38,414 bases of DNA from Muribaculaceae bacterium (GCA_017620715.1 JAGAUN010000075.1:1-38414), one strand, 5' to 3'. Shown: positions 8,481 to 16,795, numbered from the stretch's first letter. Notes: a model not told the origin generated them from the sequence alone. Program-made: numbers and translations.

Positions 8481-9329
8481 TTACTTGATTAATTGCATGC
8501 ACGCCCAGTCATTTTCAGATGTTATGCCACAGAGTCGCAGACCAGCCTGAGCGGCTACCGGCATTATCACATCAACATCGGCGGTGTAGAAGCCGCTGAG
8601 CAGAATGGTGGCACTCTTCTTCACAGCCGCGGAGTAAGCGGCTAAGTCAGCGGTGATTACATTGCGGTTGATATTGGCTACGAGTAAATCGGCCTTGTAA
8701 GGAATGCTATGGAGTGCGGAGGCATCGCCGTGAATCAATGCTATCTGTGAGTCAACGTCGTTCAGATGGGTGTTTTCGATGGCGTTGAGGTAAGCGGCGT
8801 GGTCAATCTCGATGCCGGTAACGGGCGATGCGCCCCGCATGGCGGCAAGAATAGACAGTATGGCGGTGCCGGTGCCCACGTCAATCATGCTTTTCCCCTT
8901 AAGAGGCTCTTTGAGCAACTGTTGCAGTATAAGGCGAGTAGTGTAATGATGACCGGTACCGAAGGCCATTTTGGGGTCAATGACTATATCGTAGACGCAC
9001 TGCGGGATGTTGGTGTGAAAAGAGCTGTGTATCACGCACTGACCATCTACTACAATCGGCTGAAAATAGTTTTTCTCCCACTCCGAGTTCCAATCGCGTC
9101 CTTTGATGAGGGTAGTATTCCATGCGGCTTCTATGCCGGGGAAGGGGAGCTGCCGGGTGAGTTGCGCCATTTCGGGTCGGTAAAGGTCGGCACGGATGTA
9201 TGCCAGCAGCGTGGGCGGTGTGGTTACAAAACTCTCAAAACCTGCATCGGCAAGTACGGATGCCAGTATATCGGCCGCCGGTTCGGAAAAGGGGGTAAGG
9301 GTAATCTGAACTTCGATATAGTCGGTCAT
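8481..9329 (-). CDS. prmA: Ribosomal protein L11 methyltransferase
   Basis: 282 residues. The N-terminal substrate-recognition domain (MTDYIEVQITLTPFSEPAADILASVL) is followed by a class I SAM-dependent methyltransferase fold with motif I IDVGTGTAILSILAA, the acidic GIEID loop that binds the adenosine ribose, and the LVANINRNVI segment. PrmA trimethylates lysines and the N-terminus of ribosomal protein L11. The Met at 9329 is selected because homologues begin with a Tyr-x-Glu-Val strand; an upstream in-frame extension of 26 codons is not protein-like. The leader upstream contains two abutting hairpins. Confidence 0.94.
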   Translation of the reverse strand: MTDYIEVQITLTPFSEPAADILASVLADAGFESFVTTPPTLLAYIRADLYRPEMAQLTRQLPFPGIEAAWNTTLIKGRDWNSEWEKNYFQPIVVDGQCVIHSSFHTNIPQCVYDIVIDPKMAFGTGHHYTTRLILQQLLKEPLKGKSMIDVGTGTAILSILAAMRGASPVTGIEIDHAAYLNAIENTHLNDVDSQIALIHGDASALHSIPYKADLLVANINRNVITADLAAYSAAVKKSATILLSGFYTADVDVIMPVAAQAGLRLCGITSENDWACMQLIK

Positions 9330-9395
9330 ATTATGTGATTGACACTTATGGTGAAACTGATTGGAGTAAATAAGGAAGCGTAATGGCCATGGGTA

Positions 9396-9442
9396 GTTGC
9401 AAAGCAACGCACTCTCCGAGCGGGGTTTCGGTCAGGGAGTGC
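9396..9442 (-). promoter_or_regulatory. Two abutting hairpins between the small-gene operon and prmA
   Basis: In plus coordinates GTTGC/GCAAC (9396-9400 and 9404-9408) close a three-base loop. Directly beside it GCACTC/GAGTGC (9409-9414 and 9437-9442) enclose a second stem CCGA/TCGG (9416-9419 and 9428-9431). On the minus strand these come after the small-gene operon and about 67 nt before the prmA ATG. No T-run follows, so a structured 5' leader is as likely as a terminator. Confidence 0.45.
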
Positions 9443-9482
9443 AATATGGCGTGGCGGCCAACTTTGGCGAAGCTCTTTCGGC

Positions 9483-9764
9483 TCAGCTTTTGCTTTTTTT
9501 GCGCCAGCGTTTTATCTTAGATACGACGCGAAAGGCCAGAAAGGCCCAGTCTAAATAGTTGAGACTGCCGAGCAGGCGCCCGGCTATGCCACGTCCGGTA
9601 AAGGAGCTTCCCACGCCGTTGCGAACAGCGTAAAACTGTTCCTCGATACTCATTCTGGCCATTTCGTAGCGTGCCAGTGCGTACGCACGGCGGTAGCGGA
9701 GCTCATCTATGGAGAGGCCTTTGGGGGTAACCTCGTTGTTGTCGGTAGGATTCTTGTCGGCCAT
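9483..9764 (-). CDS. Small conserved-looking protein, unknown function
   Basis: 93 residues without a signal peptide. The N-terminal half is charged and helical (SIDELRYRRAYALARYEMARMSIEEQF). A Gly-rich turn (GVGSSFTGRGIAGRLLG) leads to one moderately hydrophobic segment (YLDWAFLAFRVVSKI) and a very basic tail (KRWRKKSKS), suggesting a protein lying on or spanning the inner membrane with positive charge facing the cytoplasm. It follows the holin-like gene by 6 bp. In Bacteroidota such genes often accompany YtxH and holin-like partners, pointing to a stress role, but I do not recognise a named family. Confidence 0.75.
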   Translation of the reverse strand: MADKNPTDNNEVTPKGLSIDELRYRRAYALARYEMARMSIEEQFYAVRNGVGSSFTGRGIAGRLLGSLNYLDWAFLAFRVVSKIKRWRKKSKS

Positions 9765-9770
9765 GGCGTA

Positions 9771-10106
9771 TCAAAGTAAAAGACGGGTGATGAATCGCGA
9801 AATGGGATTGATAAACAGGTATTTGCGTAAGCAAATGACCACAATCAGAGCAACAAGATAGATGCCTGCCACAATGGCGCATGCCCAAGCTATACCAATT
9901 GATGCTCCAATATATTCGGCCAAGGCGATTGACAGGAAGAAGAGCATCACCATCAACAGCAATATGCCCACGAGCCCGAGAGCCAACATTGCCAAAATCA
10001 ATGTCAGCTTTTCGGCGAAAGTGAGTTTGGCGTAGTCGTACCTAAGTTGAGCCAATTGCTTTAGCTTAAGCCATAACGACTTTATCGATTCGGTGTTGTC
10101 GGCCAT
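9771..10106 (-). CDS. Phage_holin_3_6-like (YqjE/PF07332-type) membrane protein
   Basis: 111 residues: an amphipathic N-terminus (SIKSLWLKLKQLAQLRYDYAKLTFAEKL), then two strong membrane helices at about 34-62 (LILAMLALGLVGILLLMVMLFF and on) and 70-92, then a basic end (RKYLFINPISRFITRLLL). This is the topology of the family annotated as phage holin or YqjE, which in many bacteria is a chromosomal stress-linked membrane protein, not a lysis factor. No phage genes are nearby, so a lysis role is unlikely. It begins immediately before the YtxH stop with no spacing and is followed after 6 bp by the 93-residue gene. Confidence 0.8.
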   Translation of the reverse strand: MADNTESIKSLWLKLKQLAQLRYDYAKLTFAEKLTLILAMLALGLVGILLLMVMLFFLSIALAEYIGASIGIAWACAIVAGIYLVALIVVICLRKYLFINPISRFITRLLL

Positions 10107-10304
10107 TTAGTCGTCGATATCGGCAGTAAGCTGTGCTACGAGAGCGTCGATTTCGCTTTCCGAGCAGAGGATGCCTTTTTTCTGGAGTGTTTCTTTGATT
10201 TTGCGACGAAGGTCGGAGCCCTTCTGGGGAGCGAAGAGTACGGCTACAGTAGCACCTACCAAAGCGCCACCCAAGAAAGCGTAAAGAAATGTATTTTTGC
10301 TCAT
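10107..10304 (-). CDS. YtxH-domain protein (copy 1)
   Basis: 65 residues: a Gly/Ala-rich membrane segment (FLYAFLGGALVGATVAVLFAP) followed by the characteristic PQKGSDLRRKIKE turn and a helical tail. This is the YtxH/GvpP-type general-stress membrane protein layout. It is clearly a paralogue of the gene at 10447-10647: both share GGALVGA, LLFAP/VLFAP, a Lys-Gly pair and an acidic end. It heads a run with the holin-like and 93-residue genes, with no intergenic space to the former. Biochemical role unknown. Confidence 0.82.
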   Translation of the reverse strand: MSKNTFLYAFLGGALVGATVAVLFAPQKGSDLRRKIKETLQKKGILCSESEIDALVAQLTADIDD

Positions 10305-10361
10305 AGTGGTGATGAAATATTATATATTGGATGATAGTGAGATAGACTTATATGGGATGGC

Positions 10362-10423
10362 CCGGTGCTACGACGGCGTTGCGACTTTTGCGTGTCACAC
10401 AGAGGCCATCGTAGCCCGACCGG
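10362..10423 (-). other. Long imperfect hairpin between the two YtxH genes
   Basis: Arms GCTACGACGG (10367-10376) and CCATCGTAGC (10406-10415) pair over 10 bases with one wobble. They extend outward through CCGGT (10362-10366) and ACCGG (10419-10423) across a three-base bulge. No T-run follows on either side, which argues against a simple intrinsic terminator. It may be a structured leader of the downstream genes, an mRNA processing or stability element, or a small RNA. Confidence 0.5.
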
Positions 10424-10446
10424 TCAGTTTCCCGTGTGTTGTTGCG

Positions 10447-10647
10447 TCAGGATTCCTTGATTTCCTCCTCAAGCTCGTCGGCAAGTTCGTCGAGTTTTTT
10501 CTTCTTCAGAATAATGCCTTTTGAACGGAGGAATTTTGCAATTTCCTTGCGGGTGTTTTCACCTTTGTCGGGGGCAAAGAGCAAACCTACTGCGGCTCCT
10601 ACGAGAGCGCCGCCTGCTACAGCCAATACAATGTTGAGGGGTTTCAT
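10447..10647 (-). CDS. YtxH-domain protein (copy 2)
   Basis: 66 residues from the Met at 10647, chosen because it directly precedes the membrane segment KPLNIVLAVAGGALVGAAVGLLFAP; a further upstream Met adds 12 non-conserved residues. After the membrane helix come DKGENTRKEIAKFLRSKG and a highly charged Lys/Glu tail ending EEEIKES. It is paralogous to the 65-residue protein 142 bp downstream, so the pair probably arose by duplication. A large inverted repeat separates them, which may set different expression for the two copies. Confidence 0.82.
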   Translation of the reverse strand: MKPLNIVLAVAGGALVGAAVGLLFAPDKGENTRKEIAKFLRSKGIILKKKKLDELADELEEEIKES

Positions 10648-10744
10648 ATAAGATAATTTTAAAGTTATGTACTGTGATAACAAATCCGCGGTAAAAAAGA
10701 TTTCCGAAGGTCGATGCTAAATTAACATTTAACTTTTAACTCAG

Positions 10745-10752
10745 CAAATTTA
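10745..10752 (-). promoter_or_regulatory. -7 element reading toward the YtxH genes
   Basis: The minus strand reads TAAATTTG, an exact TAnnTTTG match, about 100 bp before the YtxH start. It lies back to back with the hexosaminidase promoter whose -33 box begins at 10753. No clear -33 partner was found, so this is a tentative call. Confidence 0.4.
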
Positions 10753-10784
10753 ATTGAAATATACATTTGTTTTTTGTATTTTTG
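10753..10784 (+). promoter_or_regulatory. Promoter for the GH20 hexosaminidase
   Basis: TTG (10754-10756) is followed by 20 nt and TATTTTTG (10777-10784), matching both Bacteroidota promoter boxes. Transcription would begin near 10790, giving a leader of about 35 nt to the ATG at 10826. This supports that ATG over an in-frame ATG at 10754, which would lie within the promoter itself. Confidence 0.72.
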
Positions 10785-10825
10785 CTCTCAAACAAATAAT
10801 ATATATCCTTAAACAGCAAATACCG

Positions 10826-13144
10826 ATGAATAAAATTTTCACAGCGGCGTTTGTGGCCGTATCTGTTTGCGCGTCTGTAATATGCGAAGCGCGTACGGCT
10901 CATTACGACGTGGTGCCTTTACCCAAATCAATAACTGTTAATGCTAACCAGCAGCCATTCGAACTCGATTCGCGTACATGCATCGTATACCCCAAAGGCG
11001 ATACCGTGCTCGAGACAAATGCCAGGCTTCTGGCTGAATATATGGCCACACTTACCGGGTATAATCTTAAGGTTACCTCGAAAGCTCCTTCAAAAAATGC
11101 CATTGTGCTTCAGGCAGGTCTTTCCGACAGCAATCCCGACGCTTATGTGATAGAGGTAGAGCCAAAGCGTATCACCATCAACGGCGCAACGCCGGCGGCC
11201 AACTTTATTGGCATACAGACGCTGCGCAAAGCGGTTCCCGCAGGTGCGCAAGGCAACGTTGTCTTTCCGGCTGTAACTATCAAGGATTTTCCGCGCTTCG
11301 GATACCGTGGCACACACTTCGATACTGCCCGTCACTTCTTTCCGGTAGACTCTATCAAGAAGTTTATCGACATGATAGCCCTACACAATATCAACCGTTT
11401 TCACTGGCATATCACCGACGACCAGGGCTGGCGCCTCGAAATCAAAAAATACCCGCGTCTGATAGAGATAGGCTCCAAGCGTAAAGGTACATGCGTGGGC
11501 CATGACTTTGAGACTCTCGACGGTGTGTCCTACGGAGGTTATTATACTCAGGACGACGTACGCGAGCTTGTGAAATATGCCGCCGACCGCCACATTACTA
11601 TAATACCCGAGATAGATTTACCCGGCCACATGGTAGCCGCATTGGCTGCGTACCCGGAACTTGGCTGCACTGGAGGCCCGTACGAGGTTTGGACGAAATG
11701 GGGTGTATCTGACGATCTGCTTTGCGCCGGCAACGATTCTACCCTTACTTTTATCGACGACGTATTGACAGAGGTTGCCGATCTGTTCCCCTCTGAATAT
11801 ATACATATAGGTGGCGACGAGTGCCCAAAATTCCGTTGGGAGGAATGCCCGAAGTGTCAGGCCCGCATAGCCGAGCTCGGCCTTGTGAGCGATGAGCACA
11901 GTAGCAAAGAACAGAAACTGCAGTCGTGGGTAATGGAACACGCAGCCGGTACTCTCGCCAAACTCGGCCGAAAGATGATAGGGTGGGATGAGATTCTTGA
12001 AGGCGGACTCTTTCCCGGTGCCACCGTCATGTCGTGGCGTGGTTCGGAGGGCGCCGTGGCGGCGGCCCAACTCGGCCATGACGCCATACTTACCCCTACC
12101 AATTATTGCTATTTCGACTATATGCAGAGTCGCGATGCTTCTACCGAGCCCCTTGGAATAGGCGGTTTCGTGCCCGTAGCAAAAGTATACAGCCTCGAGC
12201 CTACTGCCGGTCTCACCCCCGAGCAGGCCAAGCATATACTCGGCGCACAATCGAATCTATGGACGGAGTACATAACCACCTTCCCCCATGTGCAATACAT
12301 GGAGTTGCCCCGTCTGGCCGCGTTGAGCGAAGTGCAGTGGCTTAGCCCCGAACAGAAGAATTATGAGGAGTTCACTCAGCGATTGCCCCGTCTCATTGAC
12401 CATTACCGCGCGCTCGACTATAATTTCGCCACACACATTTTCGACATACAGGGAGGTCTCGTTTCCGATTTTACCAAAAACAAAATAGTGGCCGACCTGC
12501 GTACCATCGACAAAGCCCCTATTCATTATACTATAGACGGCTCCGTTCCCACACTCGAGAGTCCACTCTACACTGCTCCCGTGGTGCTTGACACCAATTG
12601 CCGTTTCAATGCCAAAGCGTTCCGTCCCGAAGGCGAAAGCCGCATGTTTAGCGATACCGTAACTTACAATAAAGCCACTTCGTGTGCCATATCGTTTGCC
12701 ACCACGCCGCACTCGCGATACACTTCAACCGGCTCTTCACTGCTTACCGATGGCCGTTTTGGTGGTCAGGCATTCAATACCGGGGAGTGGATTGGCTTTG
12801 AAGGCACTCCGATGATAGCCACTATCGACCTTAACCGTGAGGTGCCCGTGAGCAACGTAACCATACGAAATCTTATCGATACTCCTAACTGGATTTTCGA
12901 CGCTGTGGATATAACCGTGTCGGTGTCGACCGACGGCGAGCACTTCACTCCGGTAGCTACGCTAACTCCCGAACAGGCAGGGATGAATGTACAGGAAATC
13001 CGCACCCATTCGCTTGACTTCGAGTCAACGCCGGCCCGCTATGTAAAAGTGGAAGCAACCTGTATCGACTCCATTCCCTCGTGGGATAGTCGCGGCGTAG
13101 GGTGCAAAGGGTTTATATTTATTGACGAAATTTCGGTGGATTGA
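10826..13144 (+). CDS. Beta-N-acetylhexosaminidase, glycoside hydrolase family 20
   Basis: 772 residues from the Met that opens a signal peptide (KIFTAAFVAVSVCASVICEA). The GH20b accessory domain spans about 25-150. The catalytic TIM barrel, about 155-500, includes RYRGTHFDTARHF-like entry residues, HWHITDDQGW, PEIDLPGH and the HIGGDE motif whose Asp331-Glu332 pair performs substrate-assisted hydrolysis. A chitobiase-type C-terminal beta domain follows (IHYTIDGSVPTLESPLY), then an F5/8 type C-like carbohydrate-binding module. It removes terminal GlcNAc or GalNAc from host or dietary glycans, or from peptidoglycan fragments, in the periplasm or at the surface. No susC/susD pair is adjacent. 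Confidence 0.95.
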   Translation: MNKIFTAAFVAVSVCASVICEARTAHYDVVPLPKSITVNANQQPFELDSRTCIVYPKGDTVLETNARLLAEYMATLTGYNLKVTSKAPSKNAIVLQAGLSDSNPDAYVIEVEPKRITINGATPAANFIGIQTLRKAVPAGAQGNVVFPAVTIKDFPRFGYRGTHFDTARHFFPVDSIKKFIDMIALHNINRFHWHITDDQGWRLEIKKYPRLIEIGSKRKGTCVGHDFETLDGVSYGGYYTQDDVRELVKYAADRHITIIPEIDLPGHMVAALAAYPELGCTGGPYEVWTKWGVSDDLLCAGNDSTLTFIDDVLTEVADLFPSEYIHIGGDECPKFRWEECPKCQARIAELGLVSDEHSSKEQKLQSWVMEHAAGTLAKLGRKMIGWDEILEGGLFPGATVMSWRGSEGAVAAAQLGHDAILTPTNYCYFDYMQSRDASTEPLGIGGFVPVAKVYSLEPTAGLTPEQAKHILGAQSNLWTEYITTFPHVQYMELPRLAALSEVQWLSPEQKNYEEFTQRLPRLIDHYRALDYNFATHIFDIQGGLVSDFTKNKIVADLRTIDKAPIHYTIDGSVPTLESPLYTAPVVLDTNCRFNAKAFRPEGESRMFSDTVTYNKATSCAISFATTPHSRYTSTGSSLLTDGRFGGQAFNTGEWIGFEGTPMIATIDLNREVPVSNVTIRNLIDTPNWIFDAVDITVSVSTDGEHFTPVATLTPEQAGMNVQEIRTHSLDFESTPARYVKVEATCIDSIPSWDSRGVGCKGFIFIDEISVD

Positions 13145-13157
13145 AATAGAGAATTTG

Positions 13158-13165
13158 TAATTTTG
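13158..13165 (+). promoter_or_regulatory. -7 promoter element for gltX
   Basis: TAATTTTG followed by C is an exact consensus match, 47 bp before the gltX start and just after the hexosaminidase stop. The -33 region has only a weak TTTCG-like match at 13131-13135 with a 22-nt spacer. It suggests that gltX has its own transcription rather than relying on readthrough. Confidence 0.5.
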
Positions 13166-13211
13166 CGCCGTAAAACCAAAAGCGTAATTCACTAAAAACC
13201 TCAATAAGCAG

Positions 13212-14744
13212 ATGCAACGTAAAGTAAGGGTGCGTTTCGCACCGTCGCCCACAGGGCCTCTCCATATAGGCGGTGTTCGCACCGCACTCTATAACTACCT
13301 CTTCGCGCGCCAGATGGGCGGCGATATGATATTGCGTATAGAGGATACCGACTCGCAGCGTTTTGTGCCCGGTGCAGAAGATTATATCAATGAAGCACTT
13401 GCTTGGCTTGGAATAGGTATAGACGAAGGTGTGAGAGAGGGTGGCAATTACGGCCCTTACAAGCAGAGCGAGCGCCGCGATATATATCGCGAATATGTAG
13501 GCCGCCTGCTTGATGCAGGTAAAGCCTATATGGCTTTCGATACCCCCGCCGAGCTCGAGGCCGCCCGTGCGGCAACACCCAATTTCCAATACGACGCCTC
13601 GACCCGCATGCAGATGCGCAACTCTCTTTCGCTCCCTCCCGAAGAGGTGAAGCGCCTGATTGAGGCCGGGGAGAAATATGTGGTGCGCTTCAAAATCGAG
13701 CCGGGCCGTGAGGTGAAGGTCAACGATATGCTTCGCGGCACTGTATCAATAAACTCCTCGATACTCGATGACAAGGTGCTTTATAAGAAAGCCGACGACT
13801 TGCCCACCTATCATTTGGCCAATATTGTCGACGACCATCTTATGGAGGTAACCCATGTGATACGCGGTGAGGAGTGGCTTCCGTCAGCTCCTCTTCACGT
13901 GCTCCTTTACGAGGCCTTTGGATGGGCCGATACCATGCCTGTGTTCGTGCATTTGCCGTTGCTGCTGAAGCCCGACGGCAAAGGCAAGCTGAGCAAGCGC
14001 GACGGCGACAGGCTAGGATTCCCTGTTTTCCCTCTCGAATGGCACGATCCCAAATCGGGTGAGGTTTCGTCGGGCTATCGTGAACGCGGTTATCTTCCCG
14101 AGGCAGTGGTCAACTTCCTGGCACTGCTTGGGTGGAATCCCGGCGACGATACCGAAATAATGTCGATGCAGGAGCTGATAGAGAAATTCTCGTTTGAGCA
14201 CTGCTCGCGCTCGGGTGCAAAATTCGATTTTGAAAAAGGAAAGTGGTTCAACCATAAATATCTTCAGGAGATGTCGGGCGAACGTCTGGCCCAACTCTTC
14301 AAGCCGGTAATGGCCGAACACGGTGTTGACCCGGCTGCGTTTGATGACGAGTATATAGTGCGCGCTGTCGACATGGTTAAGAGCCGTATCAATTTCGTGA
14401 GCGATTTGTGGGCTAATGCCGCATTCTTTTTCGTTGAGCCCGAGAGTTACGACCCCAAGGCGGTGAAGAAGCGCTGGAGTGTCGACACTCCCCGTATCAT
14501 GGGCGAACTTATAGAGGTACTCGAAGGGGCTCCCGATTTCAGCTCAGCTGCTTTAGAACCGGTAGTGTTGGGCTGGATTGCCGACAAGGGTTACCACTTG
14601 GGTAATGTGATGAACGCTTTCCGCTTAGCCGTGGTAGGCGAGTGCAAAGGACCTCACATGTTCGACATAACCGAGCTTATGGGGCTGGATGCTACTGTGC
14701 GGAGGATTCATCTCGCCGTTGAACGAATACCCAAGGCAGAGTAA
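13212..14744 (+). CDS. gltX: Glutamyl-tRNA synthetase
   Basis: 510 residues of a class I synthetase. The HIGH signature appears as [13 protein letters not shown] (residues 10-22), the Rossmann catalytic domain continues to about 320 with the [13 protein letters not shown] segment, and the KMSKS loop is KLSKRDGD. The C-terminal helical anticodon-binding domain runs to the end. It charges tRNA-Glu with glutamate at the expense of ATP. The last 53 bp overlap the oppositely transcribed UPF0104 gene, so the C-terminal codons serve two reading frames. Confidence 0.97.
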   Translation: MQRKVRVRFAPSPTGPLHIGGVRTALYNYLFARQMGGDMILRIEDTDSQRFVPGAEDYINEALAWLGIGIDEGVREGGNYGPYKQSERRDIYREYVGRLLDAGKAYMAFDTPAELEAARAATPNFQYDASTRMQMRNSLSLPPEEVKRLIEAGEKYVVRFKIEPGREVKVNDMLRGTVSINSSILDDKVLYKKADDLPTYHLANIVDDHLMEVTHVIRGEEWLPSAPLHVLLYEAFGWADTMPVFVHLPLLLKPDGKGKLSKRDGDRLGFPVFPLEWHDPKSGEVSSGYRERGYLPEAVVNFLALLGWNPGDDTEIMSMQELIEKFSFEHCSRSGAKFDFEKGKWFNHKYLQEMSGERLAQLFKPVMAEHGVDPAAFDDEYIVRAVDMVKSRINFVSDLWANAAFFFVEPESYDPKAVKKRWSVDTPRIMGELIEVLEGAPDFSSAALEPVVLGWIADKGYHLGNVMNAFRLAVVGECKGPHMFDITELMGLDATVRRIHLAVERIPKAE

Positions 14745-15732
14745 ACACTCCCGCGAGCAGATAGATATAGTAACTGAGTATGCGCCACATCACAGCGATG
14801 ATGAGGGCTATTGAGGTATCGCCTCCGAGCAAGTCTCCGTAGTAGTTGGTGAAGAGCCACTCGCTTACGCCGCTTCCGCCAGGAGTGGGGCTAATGGTGA
14901 GCAGTGTCCAAACCACCAACTGACGCGCAAACACCACCAGTTGGTCGGCCATCGGGGCAAATGCCAAAAAGAGCGCGTTGACAACCAGAAAACGACAACC
15001 CCAGCTCACAAAGGTGGCTGCTATGGCCTGTACCCACCATCCCAAAGATGCACGGCGCAATTCGGCAGCCGTAGCGGCCATATCAATGCCCATCTTCTCT
15101 ATCTTGGGACGCCATCGGCGAAGCCATCTGATAGAGAACAATCTGTACAATGAGCGGGAGATGCTATTGGGGCATACCAGAGCGCCCAAAAACAGCGCTA
15201 CACCTAATGCGCAAACACCAGCGTATACTATCCAGAAGGCTATCTTTACTCCCTCATTGAAAGTGCGGGCGTCGAAGCCGAAGAGTGATTGCACCGGTAA
15301 AGCAAACAAAATCAGGGGGAGCATCACAATAATAAACAGCTGGTCGAGCATCAGTGTAATCATTGACAGAGACGTGGCGCGACCAATGGCTATGCCTTCG
15401 CGGGAAAGAAACACCATGCTCAGAGCGGAGCCTCCTGCTGTGGTAGGCGTTATGGCAGAGGTGAATTCGCACAGCATAGTGACTCTGAACGATTTTTTCC
15501 ACGTGAGATGCCGCCCGGTGAGTATACGCCACCGCCACATCATGCCCATCTCTCTTCCGGCTACCATAAGCAGAGCCAAGGCTATGTAAAGCGCCGCCTC
15601 GGGGGAGAGAGTAATGCGCTGGAAATCGGATATCGAGAAATCTCGACTGAAGAGCCATGCCACAACCGCTATGCCTATGAGAACCGGCAATGTGGCTTTT
15701 AGAATTATGGCTTTCAGGCTCGGATTGCTCAT
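14692..15732 (-). CDS. UPF0104/lysylphosphatidylglycerol synthase-type (flippase-like) membrane protein
   Basis: 346 residues with about 8 membrane helices. The LPG_synthase_TM pattern is visible: the region [20 protein letters not shown] near 95-115 and the late motif [16 protein letters not shown], both Pro/Gly-rich re-entrant-like loops conserved in the family. Members include the transmembrane half of MprF and undefined lipid transporters. No catalytic aminoacyltransferase domain is attached, so lysyl-lipid synthesis is not expected; a lipid or lipid-linked precursor translocation role is plausible. It is 5 bp after the L,D-transpeptidase gene and overlaps gltX convergently by 53 bp. Confidence 0.85.
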   Translation of the reverse strand: MSNPSLKAIILKATLPVLIGIAVVAWLFSRDFSISDFQRITLSPEAALYIALALLMVAGREMGMMWRWRILTGRHLTWKKSFRVTMLCEFTSAITPTTAGGSALSMVFLSREGIAIGRATSLSMITLMLDQLFIIVMLPLILFALPVQSLFGFDARTFNEGVKIAFWIVYAGVCALGVALFLGALVCPNSISRSLYRLFSIRWLRRWRPKIEKMGIDMAATAAELRRASLGWWVQAIAATFVSWGCRFLVVNALFLAFAPMADQLVVFARQLVVWTLLTISPTPGGSGVSEWLFTNYYGDLLGGDTSIALIIAVMWRILSYYIYLLAGVFTLPWVFVQRRDESSAQ

Positions 15733-15737
15733 GCGGT

Positions 15738-16715
15738 CTACGATATGGTATCCGGCTCGGAGGTCGACGGGCTGACTTTGACTGCGGTATCGGCCGGAAG
15801 AGCGGGAGTTTCGATAATTGAATCGGGCAGCGCGCGCAGTGAGTCTCTGCGTGCCTCGGCAATTGAATCAGCCCGAAGCTGACGTTTTATTTCCTCCTCG
15901 GATATTGGCTTGCTTACCGTTTCTGTAGGTCGGCCTATGTTGATGGAGGGAACGGTGTATCCTTCCTGTCGGTTGACTTGCTGGTCACGTTCCGAGGGGT
16001 TGACGATGATTGGTGTGCCCGGTGTAACGTATTTGACCAGTTCTACTATATTGTCGTTGTGTATACGTATGCAACCGTGGCTCGCGCGGCGCCCGAGCGA
16101 CCATGGCGCGCAAGTGCCGTGTATGCCGACCTGACGGGTGACGTCGGTTTTCAGACGTATGAAGCGTGGGCCGAACTGCCCCTTCACGGGCGATGTGTAG
16201 CCGTCGTCATTGGTATAAAGCCAGTCGGTGGAATTGTAGATGCCTTCGGCTGAGAAAAATCCTTCGGGAGTACGGTTGTCGCGACGTTTGTGCTTGGTGC
16301 CGTATCGTTTCGAACAGGCCATTTTGTAAGCGAGTTTCTCACGGCCGAAACGGTCGTACAGCACTACAAACATCGAAGGCTTGTCGACTACTATGAAATA
16401 GGGATATCGGCTTTTGAGCAGCCGTATGCAGTAATTTGGATTGTCGTGCGCCATGGCCGGCAAAATTCCTTCGTGATATTTTGCGGAGTCGGGCGATGAG
16501 TTGATATAGGCCAATGCTTCGGCTTCGGTAGTGATGGCGGCGGTGAGTACACTGTCGGCGGGTGGCGCCGGAGTGGTGTCGACCGCAATTGTGTCGGTTG
16601 TTATGGAGTCGGCGCTGATTGATTGGTTTTTGTTGGTACCGTTAGTGCCGTTAGTGCCGCACGATGATACTGAGAGTGCTAAGATGTTGAAGGCTACCAG
16701 ATAAACGATTTTCAT
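15738..16715 (-). CDS. L,D-transpeptidase (YkuD) lipoprotein
   Basis: 325 residues. A lipoprotein signal ends at Cys19 (LSVSSCGT), followed by a Gly-Thr-Asn tandem repeat and a Thr/Asp/Pro-rich linker to about residue 55. The YkuD domain occupies about 105-240: substrate strand YFIVVDKPSMFVVLYDR, catalytic His199 in GIHGT, and the nucleophile Cys215 in SHGCIRIH. These enzymes form 3-3 cross-links in peptidoglycan or attach proteins to it. A Pro/Ser/Asp tail of about 60 residues follows. It has its own strong promoter and shares a transcript with the UPF0104 gene, next to the AmpG cluster. Confidence 0.93.
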   Translation of the reverse strand: MKIVYLVAFNILALSVSSCGTNGTNGTNKNQSISADSITTDTIAVDTTPAPPADSVLTAAITTEAEALAYINSSPDSAKYHEGILPAMAHDNPNYCIRLLKSRYPYFIVVDKPSMFVVLYDRFGREKLAYKMACSKRYGTKHKRRDNRTPEGFFSAEGIYNSTDWLYTNDDGYTSPVKGQFGPRFIRLKTDVTRQVGIHGTCAPWSLGRRASHGCIRIHNDNIVELVKYVTPGTPIIVNPSERDQQVNRQEGYTVPSINIGRPTETVSKPISEEEIKRQLRADSIAEARRDSLRALPDSIIETPALPADTAVKVSPSTSEPDTIS

Positions 16716-16763
16716 GGCGTGTGTGCTTCTGCTTGAATGTGTGCTTGTTTAAAAAATGAAAGG

Positions 16764-16795
16764 CAAAGTTAACGTTTTTTAATCTACATTGCAAA
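16764..16795 (-). promoter_or_regulatory. Strong promoter for the L,D-transpeptidase
   Basis: Minus strand: TTTG (16795-16792), 20 nt, TAACTTTG (16771-16764). Both boxes and the spacing match the Bacteroidota consensus. The -33 box is inside the last codons of the AmpG-like gene. Transcription would start near 16758, about 42 nt before the ATG at 16715. Confidence 0.75.

Noticed and set aside
9343..9482. A minus-strand frame overlapping the end of the 93-residue gene and running through the intergenic hairpins, with a fairly protein-like sequence
   Set aside because: It has no convincing start codon, lies in an alternative frame of the upstream gene's 3' end, and the hairpins explain the base pattern better; probably chance.
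9771..10106. Holin-like protein as evidence of a prophage
   Set aside because: No integrase, capsid, tail or lysin genes are nearby, and the gene sits with YtxH proteins, so a chromosomal stress role is more likely.
11618..12712. Long minus-strand open frames opposite the hexosaminidase
   Set aside because: They mirror the codon structure of a certain GH20 gene, lack recognisable domains and have no promoter.
16621..16670. Tandem 9-bp repeat in the L,D-transpeptidase leader region
   Set aside because: It encodes a Gly-Thr-Asn linker just after the lipid-anchored Cys; a flexible spacer explains it without any mobile or regulatory function.
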